This document shows, piece by piece, positions 1 through 9,898 of a DNA stretch of 64,000 bases. The stretch covers positions 210,165-274,164 of the forward strand of contig NW_024879257.1 in assembly GCF_018340385.1 (NCBI RefSeq). Direction: 5' to 3'. Positions within the stretch are counted from its first letter, which is position 1; the number at the start of each line of letters is the position of its first letter. The notes beneath the pieces are model-generated. The model worked only from the letters and a program-made list of their open reading frames with translations, was not told where the DNA came from and searched no databases. A program made the translations under genes and the position numbers. The DNA comes from Cyprinus carpio (taxonomy: Eukaryota; Chordata; Actinopteri; Cypriniformes; Cyprinidae).

Positions 1-248
1 TAAAAGTCTTATGCAGATCCCTTCCTTCTTTAATTTTGGTAATTATATTTTTTACTGCAGTAATTTATTGACATTTGTGATAATGGATTTGGTTGTACTT
101 GTGACAGGTAGGTATCTATAAAGCCACAGTGTTATCAATGAATAAAAGAAATCTGACAAAAGCTAATATCCATGCAAAGAGGCACGATGTAAACACACCA
201 CAACCAGTGTACTTCCTGTTTTGCATCGGTAATTGATGTAAGCTTTTC

Positions 249-3200
249 TCATTCCATCATCATTAACTGCATATAGTTTGGTTCCCATCTTTTCAACAAT
301 CCAGCAAACTGCTCCTCCTGTTTAGCAGACCACGACAATAAAAAAGGTTAACTTAGGCATATTGTATGTACAAGCCCTGAATTAATGATGTACGTCTAAA
401 AAAAATAGAAGTGAAAACCATACAGCTTACCAAAACATTCATGCGGTTCTACTGCAGCTACAGCGACATTAAGCTTTCTTTCATCTTCCTCTCTCTCTTC
501 TTCTATGACGCCGAGTCTGCACAAACACGGAAGCAGAAAAGAGAAATGTTCCCAGTAGTCTTTTTTTTTTTTTTTTTTACAAATAAACACATTTGACCTC
601 TTTTTTTTTTTTTTTTTACCTAAAAATTTGCGCTAGCCATCTGTTCTTCGCAGGATGGCTAACAGATTCCGAAGTTTCCTGAACCTCTACCTGTAGCTGT
701 GTTATTCTGTTCTTGGGTCAGGGACTATGAAGTCTTCTAACCCTTTTGGCCATCTCCAGCTCACGCTCGGGTTACCTGCTCCACGCAACACGCAGCTCTC
801 CCCCAACTCTTGCGCATGCTATGAGACAACCCAAACTCTGTCAACATACTGTGGCACTTATTACACCAGTTCCATCCTTTTATTACACAAGTTAATTCTG
901 ACAAAGCATCAAAGTAGTGGTCAAAATATTTTTACTCTATACCAGCCTGATTACACCACTGACTTTCTCATAGTGGTGATTTTTCAAATGATATTACTGT
1001 GCTTTATGAGGACACTCGATGGTCCTGAAACCAGATGCATTTAGAGTATTGCAAAATAGACCCACCCTGTCTAATGTGCTTGTCGTCCCCTCATGCTCTT
1101 GCCCTATTTTTTGATAGGGCTCGTTGCTGTTGTTTTGTTGATCCATGAGTACTTTTTTTTGCTGCTGGGCTTTTTTGGAGTGTATGGCCTATGACAAACC
1201 AGGCCAATAAGTATTTGAAAGCGCATCATTGTGAAAAATGTCTAGTAAATTTTAAACAGTCCTTAGTTACTCACGTTACTAGGTGATGAAATTTTTCCAA
1301 ACAGGGATCCTGATCTTGATTGTAGTCCTCGCACTAGCGTTGGTAGCTCTTCTTTGCTTGTCTGCCTCTTTTAATGGTTGCCGTTGATGCTGATGGTCTA
1401 TTGGGGGACACTACAAAGCACCGCTGCACCTGCTTCCTCTGACGTTCTTTGCCTTTGTTGAAGTGTTTGAGTCTATGGGAAGCTGCTGCATGGAGTTTTG
1501 TAATGGACTGTATCTTGGGGAGACTTCCTTTGGAGCTAAAAATATGTAGGCTTGGTGTTCCATGAATGCTGTTAGAAGACAACAGGTTAGAGGAATGTAA
1601 GTACTTTGAACAAACATTGATTTTAAAGCTAGATGCAGCTTTCTCTTCAAGGAGCCCCCCTTAGGAATTTTGTTTACATTGTAATATAATCTTACCTGCT
1701 CAACAGGAATCCGGTGAGCTTCCTGTCCAAGATACTCATGTGATCTGTGTTCAGGATTGAAGGCAAGGGATGTAGGTTGTCTATTGTGGTCCTACAAAAA
1801 AGGATGTAATTTCGCCCATGAGTACATTGTTTGAATTAATGAGAATCTCATAGTGCTCATATTAGCCCTGAAGTTTTATGTTACCTGTTTCATTACAGAG
1901 ATAATATCGACCAGCAGACTGGTGAAGGACTGCTAGACGAAGGGGCAATGTCTACATAGAGCCATCAAAATCGAGCCATGGCAATTTCACTGTCTGGTCA
2001 GATACTTTCTGTAAGAATCCCTCATAGGCTCCCAGTGTGTTCTAGAAACTCATTCATAAAAAACATGTACTCTTCTTTTTTTCGCCAAAACCTGGTGGCT
2101 ATTGAGATAAAATGGTTGTTGCCAAGAGCAAACCTTACAAAACCCTAATTCCATTGGGATTTATAATCAATACACAAAACTTTTTTGTAGACCTGATGTA
2201 CGTTAACGATTAAGGATGAAATGGTACTTTAGAAATTGAAGGACCATAGACAGGACTTAACAAGGTGAAGTTTGCAAGGTTTTGAATGACCTTGGCTGTC
2301 AGAGTGAGGAGTACGAAGGGTGTTTGGCTCTGGATAGGATGTGGGTGAGGCCAAAGGGTGGATGGACTGAGGAATCGCTGGGCCAAAAAAGAAGAATCGT
2401 AGAAACAGAGTATGCTGATATGAGACGGTGTCCGATGTCTGTTTGACCTCTGTCCTCACAATCTGATACCCAGCTGGAAAAAAATCTCAGTCCAGCGCCG
2501 CAGGGAATGAGCGTTCATAGAAGGGAAAGAATTAAGCATTTAAAAAATAATTTTCCAGTGAAAAACTAATGACACCCCATTAGGAGTTTAGTGGACGTGG
2601 AGTATATCTAGTTACTATTATGGATAGTATATCACAACGATTCGGTCATCTTAGATGCGTTTTCTAGCAGAAAATACTTGCTCTTTGTTTTCAATATATT
2701 TTTTGGGAGGAGTGTGTTCATTTAGGTTAACTTTACTCATGCATGTCAGTTATTCCTTTATCTTTTAACAACATCTGCACATGTCTCCTTCAGATGTCTC
2801 TGGTTGATTGGTAGGTCAGAGGCCAGAACATTTCTGCGGGTCTACCTCACAGCTCTCGCCTCCACTATACACTCGTGGCTATGAAAGTCCACCTGTGGAT
2901 AAAGAGGGTTAAACAGTAGGTTAGAGGTAAAATAAGATGACACATGCAGTTTTATACCAAGGGATGCAGTATTCCTTACTCAAGTGTGTCAATGAGATAC
3001 GTTCTGGCCCCACCAATTTCATATATTCATCAATAGCCTTTGTGAGCCATGTATTCTCTCTGAAAATCAAGCCTCATTTTCTCCCAAGCGCTGAACTTAT
3101 GCACTACCAAGATCAATTTAAGAACTCCTGCACACAATCAAAACCATTCATCATTGCAGAAATCCGAAGAGCTTATTACTTTTCCTACAGTTACTGCTGT

Positions 3201-6061
3201 TGCCACTCACCTTAGCTTTCCCAAATGCCTCTGGAGAACTATGAACAAGTGCACCTGCAAGTTCTTCTTTCTCCCGTACATTGAGAAGGGGTTCCAGGCT
3301 GTATGCACATGTACCACATAATTCACTGTGATATACTCTGCAAATTCCTTGTACCTCTCAATAGGCGAAAGTTGTCACAGGACATCGTGAATGTGTACCT
3401 TAACGTCGATCACACACACACCAAAAATCGCACACAGCTAACACAACATATGTGTCCCTTTGCTGAACCTTTCCCTGGGGGCTTGTAGGGAAAGATGGGA
3501 TACCACTTCTCCTGCTAGGCCCGAGCCTTTTATTCTCTGCCAGATTGAAGAGTAGCCCACACGTCCAAGAGTATGCAGAGTAGCGTCATCCTTTGAAATG
3601 GCGCTTTCTTTTTTAAGGGTCTTCGTCTCTAAAGAGGTGCAGAGGTGATCTGGCTGACAGGGGGGCAAATTGTTTCAAGTTCAAAAAATTCGCCCCAGAC
3701 AAATAGCTTGCACACCTCCTGAAGAACCACCACCATGGCCTGTGCCCAGCGCTGCTCCAGATCCTCCACTTCCAATCACCTGCTGGCTGTGCTGGATCCG
3801 TTGGGCGGACGTTCCCCACGGCCCGGCTACTGGTACGGAGCAAACAATGTACCATCAAGTGTGGACCTCACAATAATATCGCTTCTTTGGGGGAAGGGCT
3901 TTTGCTTCATTAACCCAAAGGCTCAGTGAGTAACTCAGTGCGTTTCACAGTTGTCCTGAAGTTTAGATATATATAAAACATCATAATTACTTGTAAAAAA
4001 GTACACAGTTAGTTAATATTTTGGTGGAACTTAAGTTGAGGATATTCAGTACCTTATTTGGGATGAGCAGCACGACGCAAGTCTTCAATCCAGCGGTCTC
4101 TTTCTGCAGCTGAACTGCACCCAAAGCAGTGGTTATTCTCTGAGTTATGAACCTTTTATGAGTCAGAGAAGGAAATGGCAAGAAAATAAGAAGATTGGTT
4201 TGGATTATGGATTGACATAAAAATCTGAAAATTGAAACATAGTTTGTACTTTTATATGCAACAGCAAGGTCTACCTGAAAACAGTACTTCTCCCCTAGAA
4301 TCGAGCTGTGAACTGGCCTGATTGCCGGTAGTCTGGTCTGTACTAAGATCCAGGCTTTTTTGCCGCACTGACTGGAATGGATAGAGAGATTCTCTTGAAC
4401 CAAACTTGATAGAAAGTGTGAAAGATTGGTAAACGGCATATCATATAACCCATCAGATGATTTAAGTCAGATCAGTCTTTTTTCCTATATTATAAAAATG
4501 ATCCTCTACTTCCAGCAACACTTAGTCCTGCAGTATTAAGAGTTGTGTGTTCTGCTTTTTTTTCCGTTTATCATCAACCCTGCAAAAGCGTCGCTTGATT
4601 AAATTCTATCATGAGAACGAGAGAAAAGGATTGTTCATGGGAAAATACATTTATTTATACATGCATTTTTGTTCAGTCAACAGTTTCAGGTTTCTTAGAA
4701 ATACTAATGTATACTCACCTTGACACCACCATCTTGGCCTTGTTATTTTGGTACCACTCTGGGGGACCACAGGATCTGGAGTTTAAGAGCTCTAAAGAGA
4801 GAATGAGAACAGTTTCTATATGTAGATGATCACTTTGATGCCACAGTATTTCCTCTTTTTCTGTAGTGAGCACTGAAGGTGGTATATCCCTTTCTTTTTT
4901 CAAATATGTTCCATAATGCAATAATTGATCATTAAAGCTTAAATGATCAAATGTATTGTGCATGTATGTCTTTCTGTTGTATTTCATTCTGGTGAGATAA
5001 AATACAGCACAAAGACAAATCTCAATGCAAATCGCAGAGTCTGAAACCAAGGCAGGAAGCATAGTCATTTCCTTCCTTCTATGTGCATCAGATCAATAAT
5101 TACCAGTTTAACAGAAAAGTTAACTGCATTACTGCAGTTGAGTTCTGTTAATACAGAACAGAACCGAAATCTAGGGGCTTATTTAATTTTTGTATGTCAA
5201 AAATTAGCTTTTACTTGATCATCCGTGTGCCTTTATGAAAGCTGGAGAGCAGACAAGCAGTACCATGGAAAGGATCTGGTCCCAATTTTTGGACTTGGAC
5301 ATGATGGACATGATTATAGGAGGCCAACTTAGTGGCGCTTAAATAAATCAAGATTAAAAAAGCAGCAGCTGTAAAAATTAGTCATATTTGCTTGGAAGCC
5401 TATTAAAGTTTTGCTTCCGATGAAGTCCGACACTTTGCACTTTGTCATGAATTTTCAAAGCCTATGAAGTAACTAACTTGCAAAGATTGCAAAAATGCAA
5501 CATTAAAAATGACAACGACTTGAAATGTATCAGCAAACTACTGCAAATAGAAATTAAGCTAGCATTTTATTGCAAATCTGCCAAGGCCAATTGTGATCCA
5601 TGACCTGGTATTAAAAGTGCTAAACTTAAAAAAAATAATATAGTTGGATTAAACCCCTTTCAACATATTTCCCCACATATAGTCTTTGTAGTTGCTGATT
5701 CCGACAATATACTGGAGTCTGTGTTAAATTGGGAAACACAGTAGGATGCCTTCAACACCCAGTGTCCATCATGGTAAGGTCAACAGGCTTATTTTAGGAG
5801 TCTTTACATTGTATGCCATCTCTGAAGCCAACTTTTAGAAAACTTGACCAAAATGCTTCTAAAAGGGCCAATCCACACAGCTCAGACAAACACCAACAAA
5901 CAATTAAAAACAAAACATTGTTGCCAACAGGGATAACACTGATGGCATTTGTCTGTGCGGAGTAATTGGCCTTAAACTTTCCATCACAATGTAAATACTG
6001 TCAAACTTCAGAAGGTGGATATCTTATAATGATCTTCTAAATAACCAAATCAAAAAGTGGT

Positions 6062-6092
<31 letters not shown>

Positions 6093-8400
6093 GATATATA
6101 TATATATATATATATATATGGAAGCACAGAAATTGGGCAAGCAACTCAGCCAACAAATAAGCGCCAGTAAATGACATTGTATTTGAAAGCACTACTCATA
6201 ATATATCTTTGTGCTTTGCTAAACAACTGAATTCAGCTGAAAATTAAGATCAATGTAAACTCAGTTAACTGGATTCTGGCCATCTCCTTAGACTTGTTTT
6301 AATGCTGATTGAATTTCACATGCATTAAACGCTCCAGCAAAATGATTGGATTGAATCTTTTAAGTAGCAAAGTTAAAATTATTGTGCTTACCTAGTGCCC
6401 CGCCACATACATCCAACGCCTGAAACCCATGCTTTGGAGTAGCTCAGAATAATTTTTTTCCCCTTTCAGAACATTAGACTCACAAATGCCCTTTTATTAA
6501 GTTTTTTTTTTACTTTTAATATAAGGGTCCTACATGCTTATTTTGAGTAAAGTAGACAGCACACCCCTTCAGTCGTCCTCTGGTATGGAACCCCAGTTAC
6601 GCTATGGTATCTTCAGACACTCAAGGAAGCAATTTTACAAGCATACGTACACATAAACCACATCCACAATTTCCTCTTTGAATACGTTATCTAGCTTCAC
6701 TTTAGTTACTGATAGTTCGTCATTGGCTGGATAGAGACAGATGATATCTCTCATCTCTTGAAGTCATCTCCGGTTTTTAAATTGTTAGGACACAGCGAGC
6801 TCTAGGCAGTCACTTCATTCAAGTGTACTGCAGTCCCCTAAGGCATCTTCACAAGATAATGTTTCACATTTGTTCTTATGAGGCCAGTTAGGTCAACAAT
6901 AAAAGTGGATCAGAAAGTTCTGAGCAAAGCTCTAGTGTCATTTGTTAGCAATGGCGCTTGGTAAGATTTCTTGCATCTAATGCAATGATATTTTTGGCTT
7001 CAATGTAAATGCAAACTCTGTGATACTGACCAGTGTGACTTCCACTGATGTTCTGGAGACTGAGGCTGGAGAGACAACTGCTGGCCCGGTTCCGTACCCT
7101 CATCAAAGGCTGAAATACAATTTAAAACATGATATATTGGCAGCATAATTTGACCTAAATTCAAATAGCATTTCCAAACTAAATGCACGGATGCGTCAAA
7201 GTCAATTTAATGGCATACATCCAATACCTTAATCTGCTAAGTATAATGTCTCATCTGTTGGCATTGTTGGATGTGCATGTTGTTCATTACCTCCTCCTCA
7301 CGTGGTATAAGGATCTGTCCATCTTGAAGAAAGCAGTTGCTAATGTCCCAAACGGGAACGTCTTGTGGAGGGGGCCCAGGAGAAGCGAACAAGGCTCTTG
7401 GACCAGGGTCTCAGGATCGCACTTTTTCTTTGAGATTTTTCATAAAACGTAAAAGAGTTTACATGCAACGTTTTAATTTAAATAGCTTAGAAGCTTCAAA
7501 GACAAAACATACTTTCATGCAAGAATGAATTTGGAATGCAGTTCCAATATCATAAGAGCTTAATTAGTTAGCAGTCCTATTAACATCCAATTACATGTTT
7601 TAGGTCATTTGGGTACAAAAGAAAAAAAATCTTTCTGTGGATTCTTTACTTTGTTTATTGTTCCATCTCGCACATCCTGTTGTTGTACCCTCATTCTTTA
7701 GCGCCATTTAGTGGCATCTGCACGTACTTTTATAAGGTTAGAAAGGAAGTCTACACTCTCCAACAGTAGAGATCTTTCTAAGGAACCCTCATAATGATTT
7801 CAACTTGTGTTTTGTTTAACATTTAGCATTGAATATAAAGCTCTTACCATGCTCTGCAATGGCAGCACTCTGCAGACGTTGTCTCTTAAACTTCTGTGAA
7901 ACCGTTTGCAGGTACTTCCTTATTTTACCCTTCTGTGTTGTGTCCTGGACAGTGGACCCAGATGCCTGCGCGTTGGAGGTCCCAGATGCAGAAGAGGAGG
8001 ACAGGACCGTAGATAGGAGGGGATCCTGGTGGCTCTGAAAGAGCTCTGCGGAAAGGGTTTTTTCTTGAAGTTGCTGGCTTTTCCGGTTTTGGATGGGCTT
8101 TCGCTCCCTCGAGGTGCAGTCGAGCACTTTTTTCCCCTGCGTCTTCACTCAGAGCTTTGCGCCAACTCTGCATTTTATTCCATTTGTTTGAAGCCCTTTT
8201 CTCAAGCCTCTCAATAGTCCCCTGTGCCCGCTGTCTCAGGCTTGGCCCCTGTGTGCCACTTGTACGTGTTGAGTAGCTTGCCATCCTCTGGTTGCTGTGG
8301 GTCTTGATCAACCGGACTGTTCTGCTCAGGGGGACAGATCCATGTCTTCCTCAATCTGTGGTTCTGATTGCTCAGCACTCGGATCTTTGTTTGTACCCAT
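249..8400 (-). CDS. rasal3: rasal3, SynGAP-family Ras GTPase-activating protein (whole gene, multi-exon)
   Basis: Split gene on the minus strand. In order it encodes an N-terminal region with the motif TYKWHTG, a VPVWDI exon, the PH-domain end (SAAERDRWIEDLRR), a C2 domain (WGEFFEL, then EKWYPIF), a RasGAP domain (RYKEFAEYI, CEVDPQKC, KVIQNLAN, LRLAVLH) and a C-terminal coiled coil. This order is that of RASAL3/SynGAP/DAB2IP. The N-terminal WHTG block and FRRALSEPP motif resemble RASAL3 in particular. Such proteins stimulate GTP hydrolysis by Ras at the membrane; mammalian RASAL3 acts mainly in blood cells. pglyrp2 lies directly upstream, as in human. Exons: 7848-8400, 7291-~7411, 7031-7109, 4275-~4400, 4053-4139, 3211-~3870, 2978-3127, 2765-2892, 2230-2515, 1885-2074, 1696-1791, 1275-1568, 620-775, 431-516, possibly 249-317. 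Most carry frame breaks. The last exon is uncertain. Confidence 0.85.
431..1791 (-). CDS. rasal3: rasal3 C-terminal exons (basic/Ser-rich region and coiled coil)
   Basis: 1696-1791 encodes TIDNLHPLPSILNT, matching the helix after the GAP domain. 1275-1568 encodes a basic Ser/Lys-rich stretch (QRCFVVSPNRPSASTATIKR). 620-775 encodes a charged heptad-like segment (ERELEMAKRV, then TQLQVEVQETSE). 431-516 encodes LGVIEEEREEDERKLNVAV. The last two fit the C-terminal coiled coil of SynGAP/DAB2IP/RASAL proteins. All have good donors and acceptors. An exon starting at 317 (EEQFAGLLKRWEPNY) may end the protein at a TGA at 249-251. Confidence 0.55.
1885..3127 (-). CDS. rasal3: rasal3 RasGAP catalytic exons
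   Basis: Four exons. 2978-3127 carries LIFRENT, ATKAIDEYMKLVG; 2765-2892 carries SCEVDPQKC and DLPINQRHLKETCADVV; 2230-2515 carries GHRLISAY, GPAIPQSIHPLA and KVIQNLANF; 1885-2074 carries FMNEFLE, DFDGS and LRLAVLH. The FRENT..ATKAI block and the pair GPAI / KVIQNLAN are RasGAP signatures, the latter near the residues that stabilise the arginine finger. Single-base shifts and one in-frame TAG (near 1950) occur, each correctable by one base. Confidence 0.8.
3211..3870 (-). CDS. rasal3: rasal3 C2 domain and start of RasGAP domain
   Basis: Pieces in successive frames read LDGTLFA, WGEFFELETICPP, RDEDP, EKWYPIF, RYKEFAEYITVNYV, LEPLLNVREKEELAGALV and EAFGKAK before a GTGAGT donor. This order reproduces the C2-to-GAP junction of SynGAP-type proteins. 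At least four frame changes are needed in about 660 bp. A small intron inside cannot be excluded. Confidence 0.7.
4053..4400 (-). CDS. rasal3: rasal3 PH-domain exons
   Basis: Two exons. The first ends at 4275 (GTAGAC donor) and encodes PVHSSILGEKYCFQ. The second, 4053-4139, encodes NNHCFGCSSAAERDRWIEDLRRAA. These are the last strands and C-terminal helix of the SynGAP-family PH domain, with the invariant helix Trp present in RDRWIE. The second exon appears free of frame errors. The 5' edge of the first is not resolved. Confidence 0.8.
4719..4792 (-). CDS. candidate 74-bp rasal3 exon, content not recognised
   Basis: Bounded by a pyrimidine-rich CTCTTTAG acceptor and a strong GTGAGT donor, inside the interval between the linker exon and the PH exons of rasal3. 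One frame reads ELLNSRSCGPPEWYQNN. I cannot match this to the family with confidence. It could be a fast-evolving linker exon, or a chance pair of splice sites. Confidence 0.35.
5864..5972. mobile_element. 109-bp inverted-repeat MITE in a rasal3 intron
   Basis: Imperfect terminal inverted repeats of about 35 bp start AGGGCCAAT and end ATTGGCCT. The outer AGG/CCT and the inner CACAGACAAA/TTTGTCTGTG pair well. It is flanked by a direct TAAA (5860-5863 and 5973-5976), consistent with a 3-4 bp target duplication. There is no coding capacity. Short, high-identity arms suggest a small non-autonomous DNA transposon. Confidence 0.6.
6062..6119. repeat. (TA)n microsatellite
   Basis: About 58 bp of nearly pure TA dinucleotide with a small central interruption (TTATATATAGA). 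Self-complementary, in a rasal3 intron (4401-7030) that otherwise shows only AT-rich unique sequence and the small MITE. Confidence 0.9.
7291..7411 (-). CDS. rasal3: rasal3 exon 2 (VPVWDI motif)
   Basis: Encodes VPVWDISNCFLQDGQILI followed by an acidic PREEE end and a GTAATG donor. This matches the conserved VPVWDI.F.LLDG block before the PH domain of RASAL3. The 5' boundary is approximate. The next exon, 7031-7109, is bounded by TTTCAG and a GTCAGT donor and encodes RVRNRASSCLSSLSL, a Ser-rich linker at the same place in the family. Confidence 0.65.
7848..8400 (-). CDS. rasal3: rasal3 first coding exon
   Basis: The start is placed at the ATG at 8400 (protein MGTNKDPSAEQSEP...) because it has a good context (A at -3, G at +4) and opens the frame that leads to the conserved TYKWHTG motif. 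The exon continues with a basic, Trp-containing stretch and FRRALSEPP, then ends KRQRLQSAAIAEHG at a GTAAGA donor. The conserved motifs lie in at least two frames, with a shift near 8215. The exon may extend upstream as 5' UTR. Confidence 0.7.
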
Positions 8401-9517
8401 CTTGATTCCTGCTCCGTGACCCAATTAGCACGTTTTTTCTGGGCGCAGGATGTTTCAGTGTTGCAATGCAAAGTTTGTATTTTCTTGTAGTATCTCAAAG
8501 AGTATGGATTCCTCAGCACTTACCAGTTCTAGAGGTCTTTAAACGTCTTGTATTTTCAATTTCGAGTGCTTCGGATCTCATCATCTGCTGACTTCACCTA
8601 TTGGCTCGTTTCAAATGATGCAACCTTTGTGGTCCTCAGCTCTTGTAGGTATGAGGCGTTTTTTTTTTTTTTTTGTGCGTACTAATTTGCGTCCAGTATT
8701 CAGGAAGCCAGTCAGTTTGTGGGTGGGGAAATCAGGTTAGGTACGCAGGTTGAGATGAGGATATTTCCCAGACTGACCCAACTAGTGCAAAATTATAGTG
8801 CTGTGTTATTTACTTTGTTATTCCTATTTATGGAAAATCTAGAAAGCATAATATTTCATTTGATTGTTGTATTTGAGTTTGAACTAAACTGGTATGGTTG
8901 TGACTGGAAAAATTCTTATGATCACTGTAGCGTAACATGATCAAGGTTAGATTTAAAAATTTTTTTTTATTAAATATGATCAGGGTTGACAGTTTAACCT
9001 AAATAACTGCTTGTTTTGTTCAGTGACGGTTAAATTTCCTGTCAAAACAGCAGCACTTCCTGTCTCACTCTGGGCCCTGCTGTAAAAACCACTTCCTGTC
9101 GTGGTAAAGACTAAAGTAATCTTGTCAACCTTTCCCTTCAAACTGTCACACACACAAAACTCAACATGTAGGATTAGAGATCATCTTGTTTATTTTTGCA
9201 AACATATTACTCACTTACATACAGTACAGTAACACTTCAAGGTTTCATACAGACTTCCAACCAATGTACAGAGTAATGCTAATGGCCTGTTTTATGCTAA
9301 TAACCTCACATTTAAATGCCAACCTTTTCCTGAACTTCTAATTATATTTAAAACTAAATGTATATTTAAAATTAAGAATACTTTTCATACTATTTAGTGG
9401 GTTTCATTGTTGTGGCTTCTAAAGCAGTCATGCACCTTAAGTCATGTCATGTCAGTGACAGTAGATGTCCTCGTTGTTACTTAAAAGGATCCGTTTCCTG
9501 TGAACAACATGTTACAG
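8401..9517. other. rasal3-pglyrp2 intergenic region
   Basis: Holds the 5' flank of rasal3 and the 3' flank of pglyrp2. A minus-strand GTAAGT-like site near 8520 suggests a non-coding rasal3 exon to its right. A pyrimidine run sits at 8660-8674. No other gene is visible. Confidence 0.5.
9190..9195 (-). terminator. candidate pglyrp2 polyadenylation signal
   Basis: AATAAA on the minus strand about 320 bp downstream of the pglyrp2 stop codon. This is a plausible cleavage signal from position alone; other AATAAA copies exist in this AT-rich region. Confidence 0.35.
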
Positions 9518-9898
9518 TCACAGATTAATGTGTCGTTTTGGATGACAAGTATTTCCAGCATTAAACTTTGAAATTTCCAAGTTTAGCATTCTACGTACTT
9601 TGTAGTGTTCCCAGGTTGTTATCTCAGAATACAGTGACTCCCCTGGACATTCTGTGCCTGCTACCACTTGTCTATGACCCAGAATGGTCAAAAATTCTCC
9701 TGCAGAAATCCTTTGCTCACTCCGCATTTGACCAGATGATGGTGCAGCTAGTCCATGGCATATTGGGCGGGTAAATGAGCAGTGTAGTCCCCGATAAAAG
9801 CAACACCATACCCAACACTATTGTGTCCTTTAGTATGAGCCCCTGTTGACATCCAACCTCGTCCTTCGTAGATGTAGCCATCAGACCCAACAACAAAG
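9518..9898 (-). CDS. pglyrp2: pglyrp2 terminal exon with zinc-site residues
   Basis: Starts at a CCAAG acceptor and ends with a TGA at 9518-9520. It supplies the second zinc histidine (GHRQV) and the zinc cysteine (TECPG) of amidase-type PGRPs. The first histidine (IHHT) is in the preceding exon. The catalytic tyrosine expected at the exon junction (GWYDIG-Tyr-SF) reads as a broken TC, one base short of TAC. One in-frame TAG follows DYTAHLPAQYAMD, and a second shift occurs before FLTILGHRQV. Confidence 0.8.

Noticed and set aside
3987..4439. 150-residue minus-strand ORF as an intact single-exon gene
   Set aside because: It runs through two rasal3 PH exons and the intron between them; only PVHSSILGEKYCFQ in it is coding, and the second exon is in another frame.
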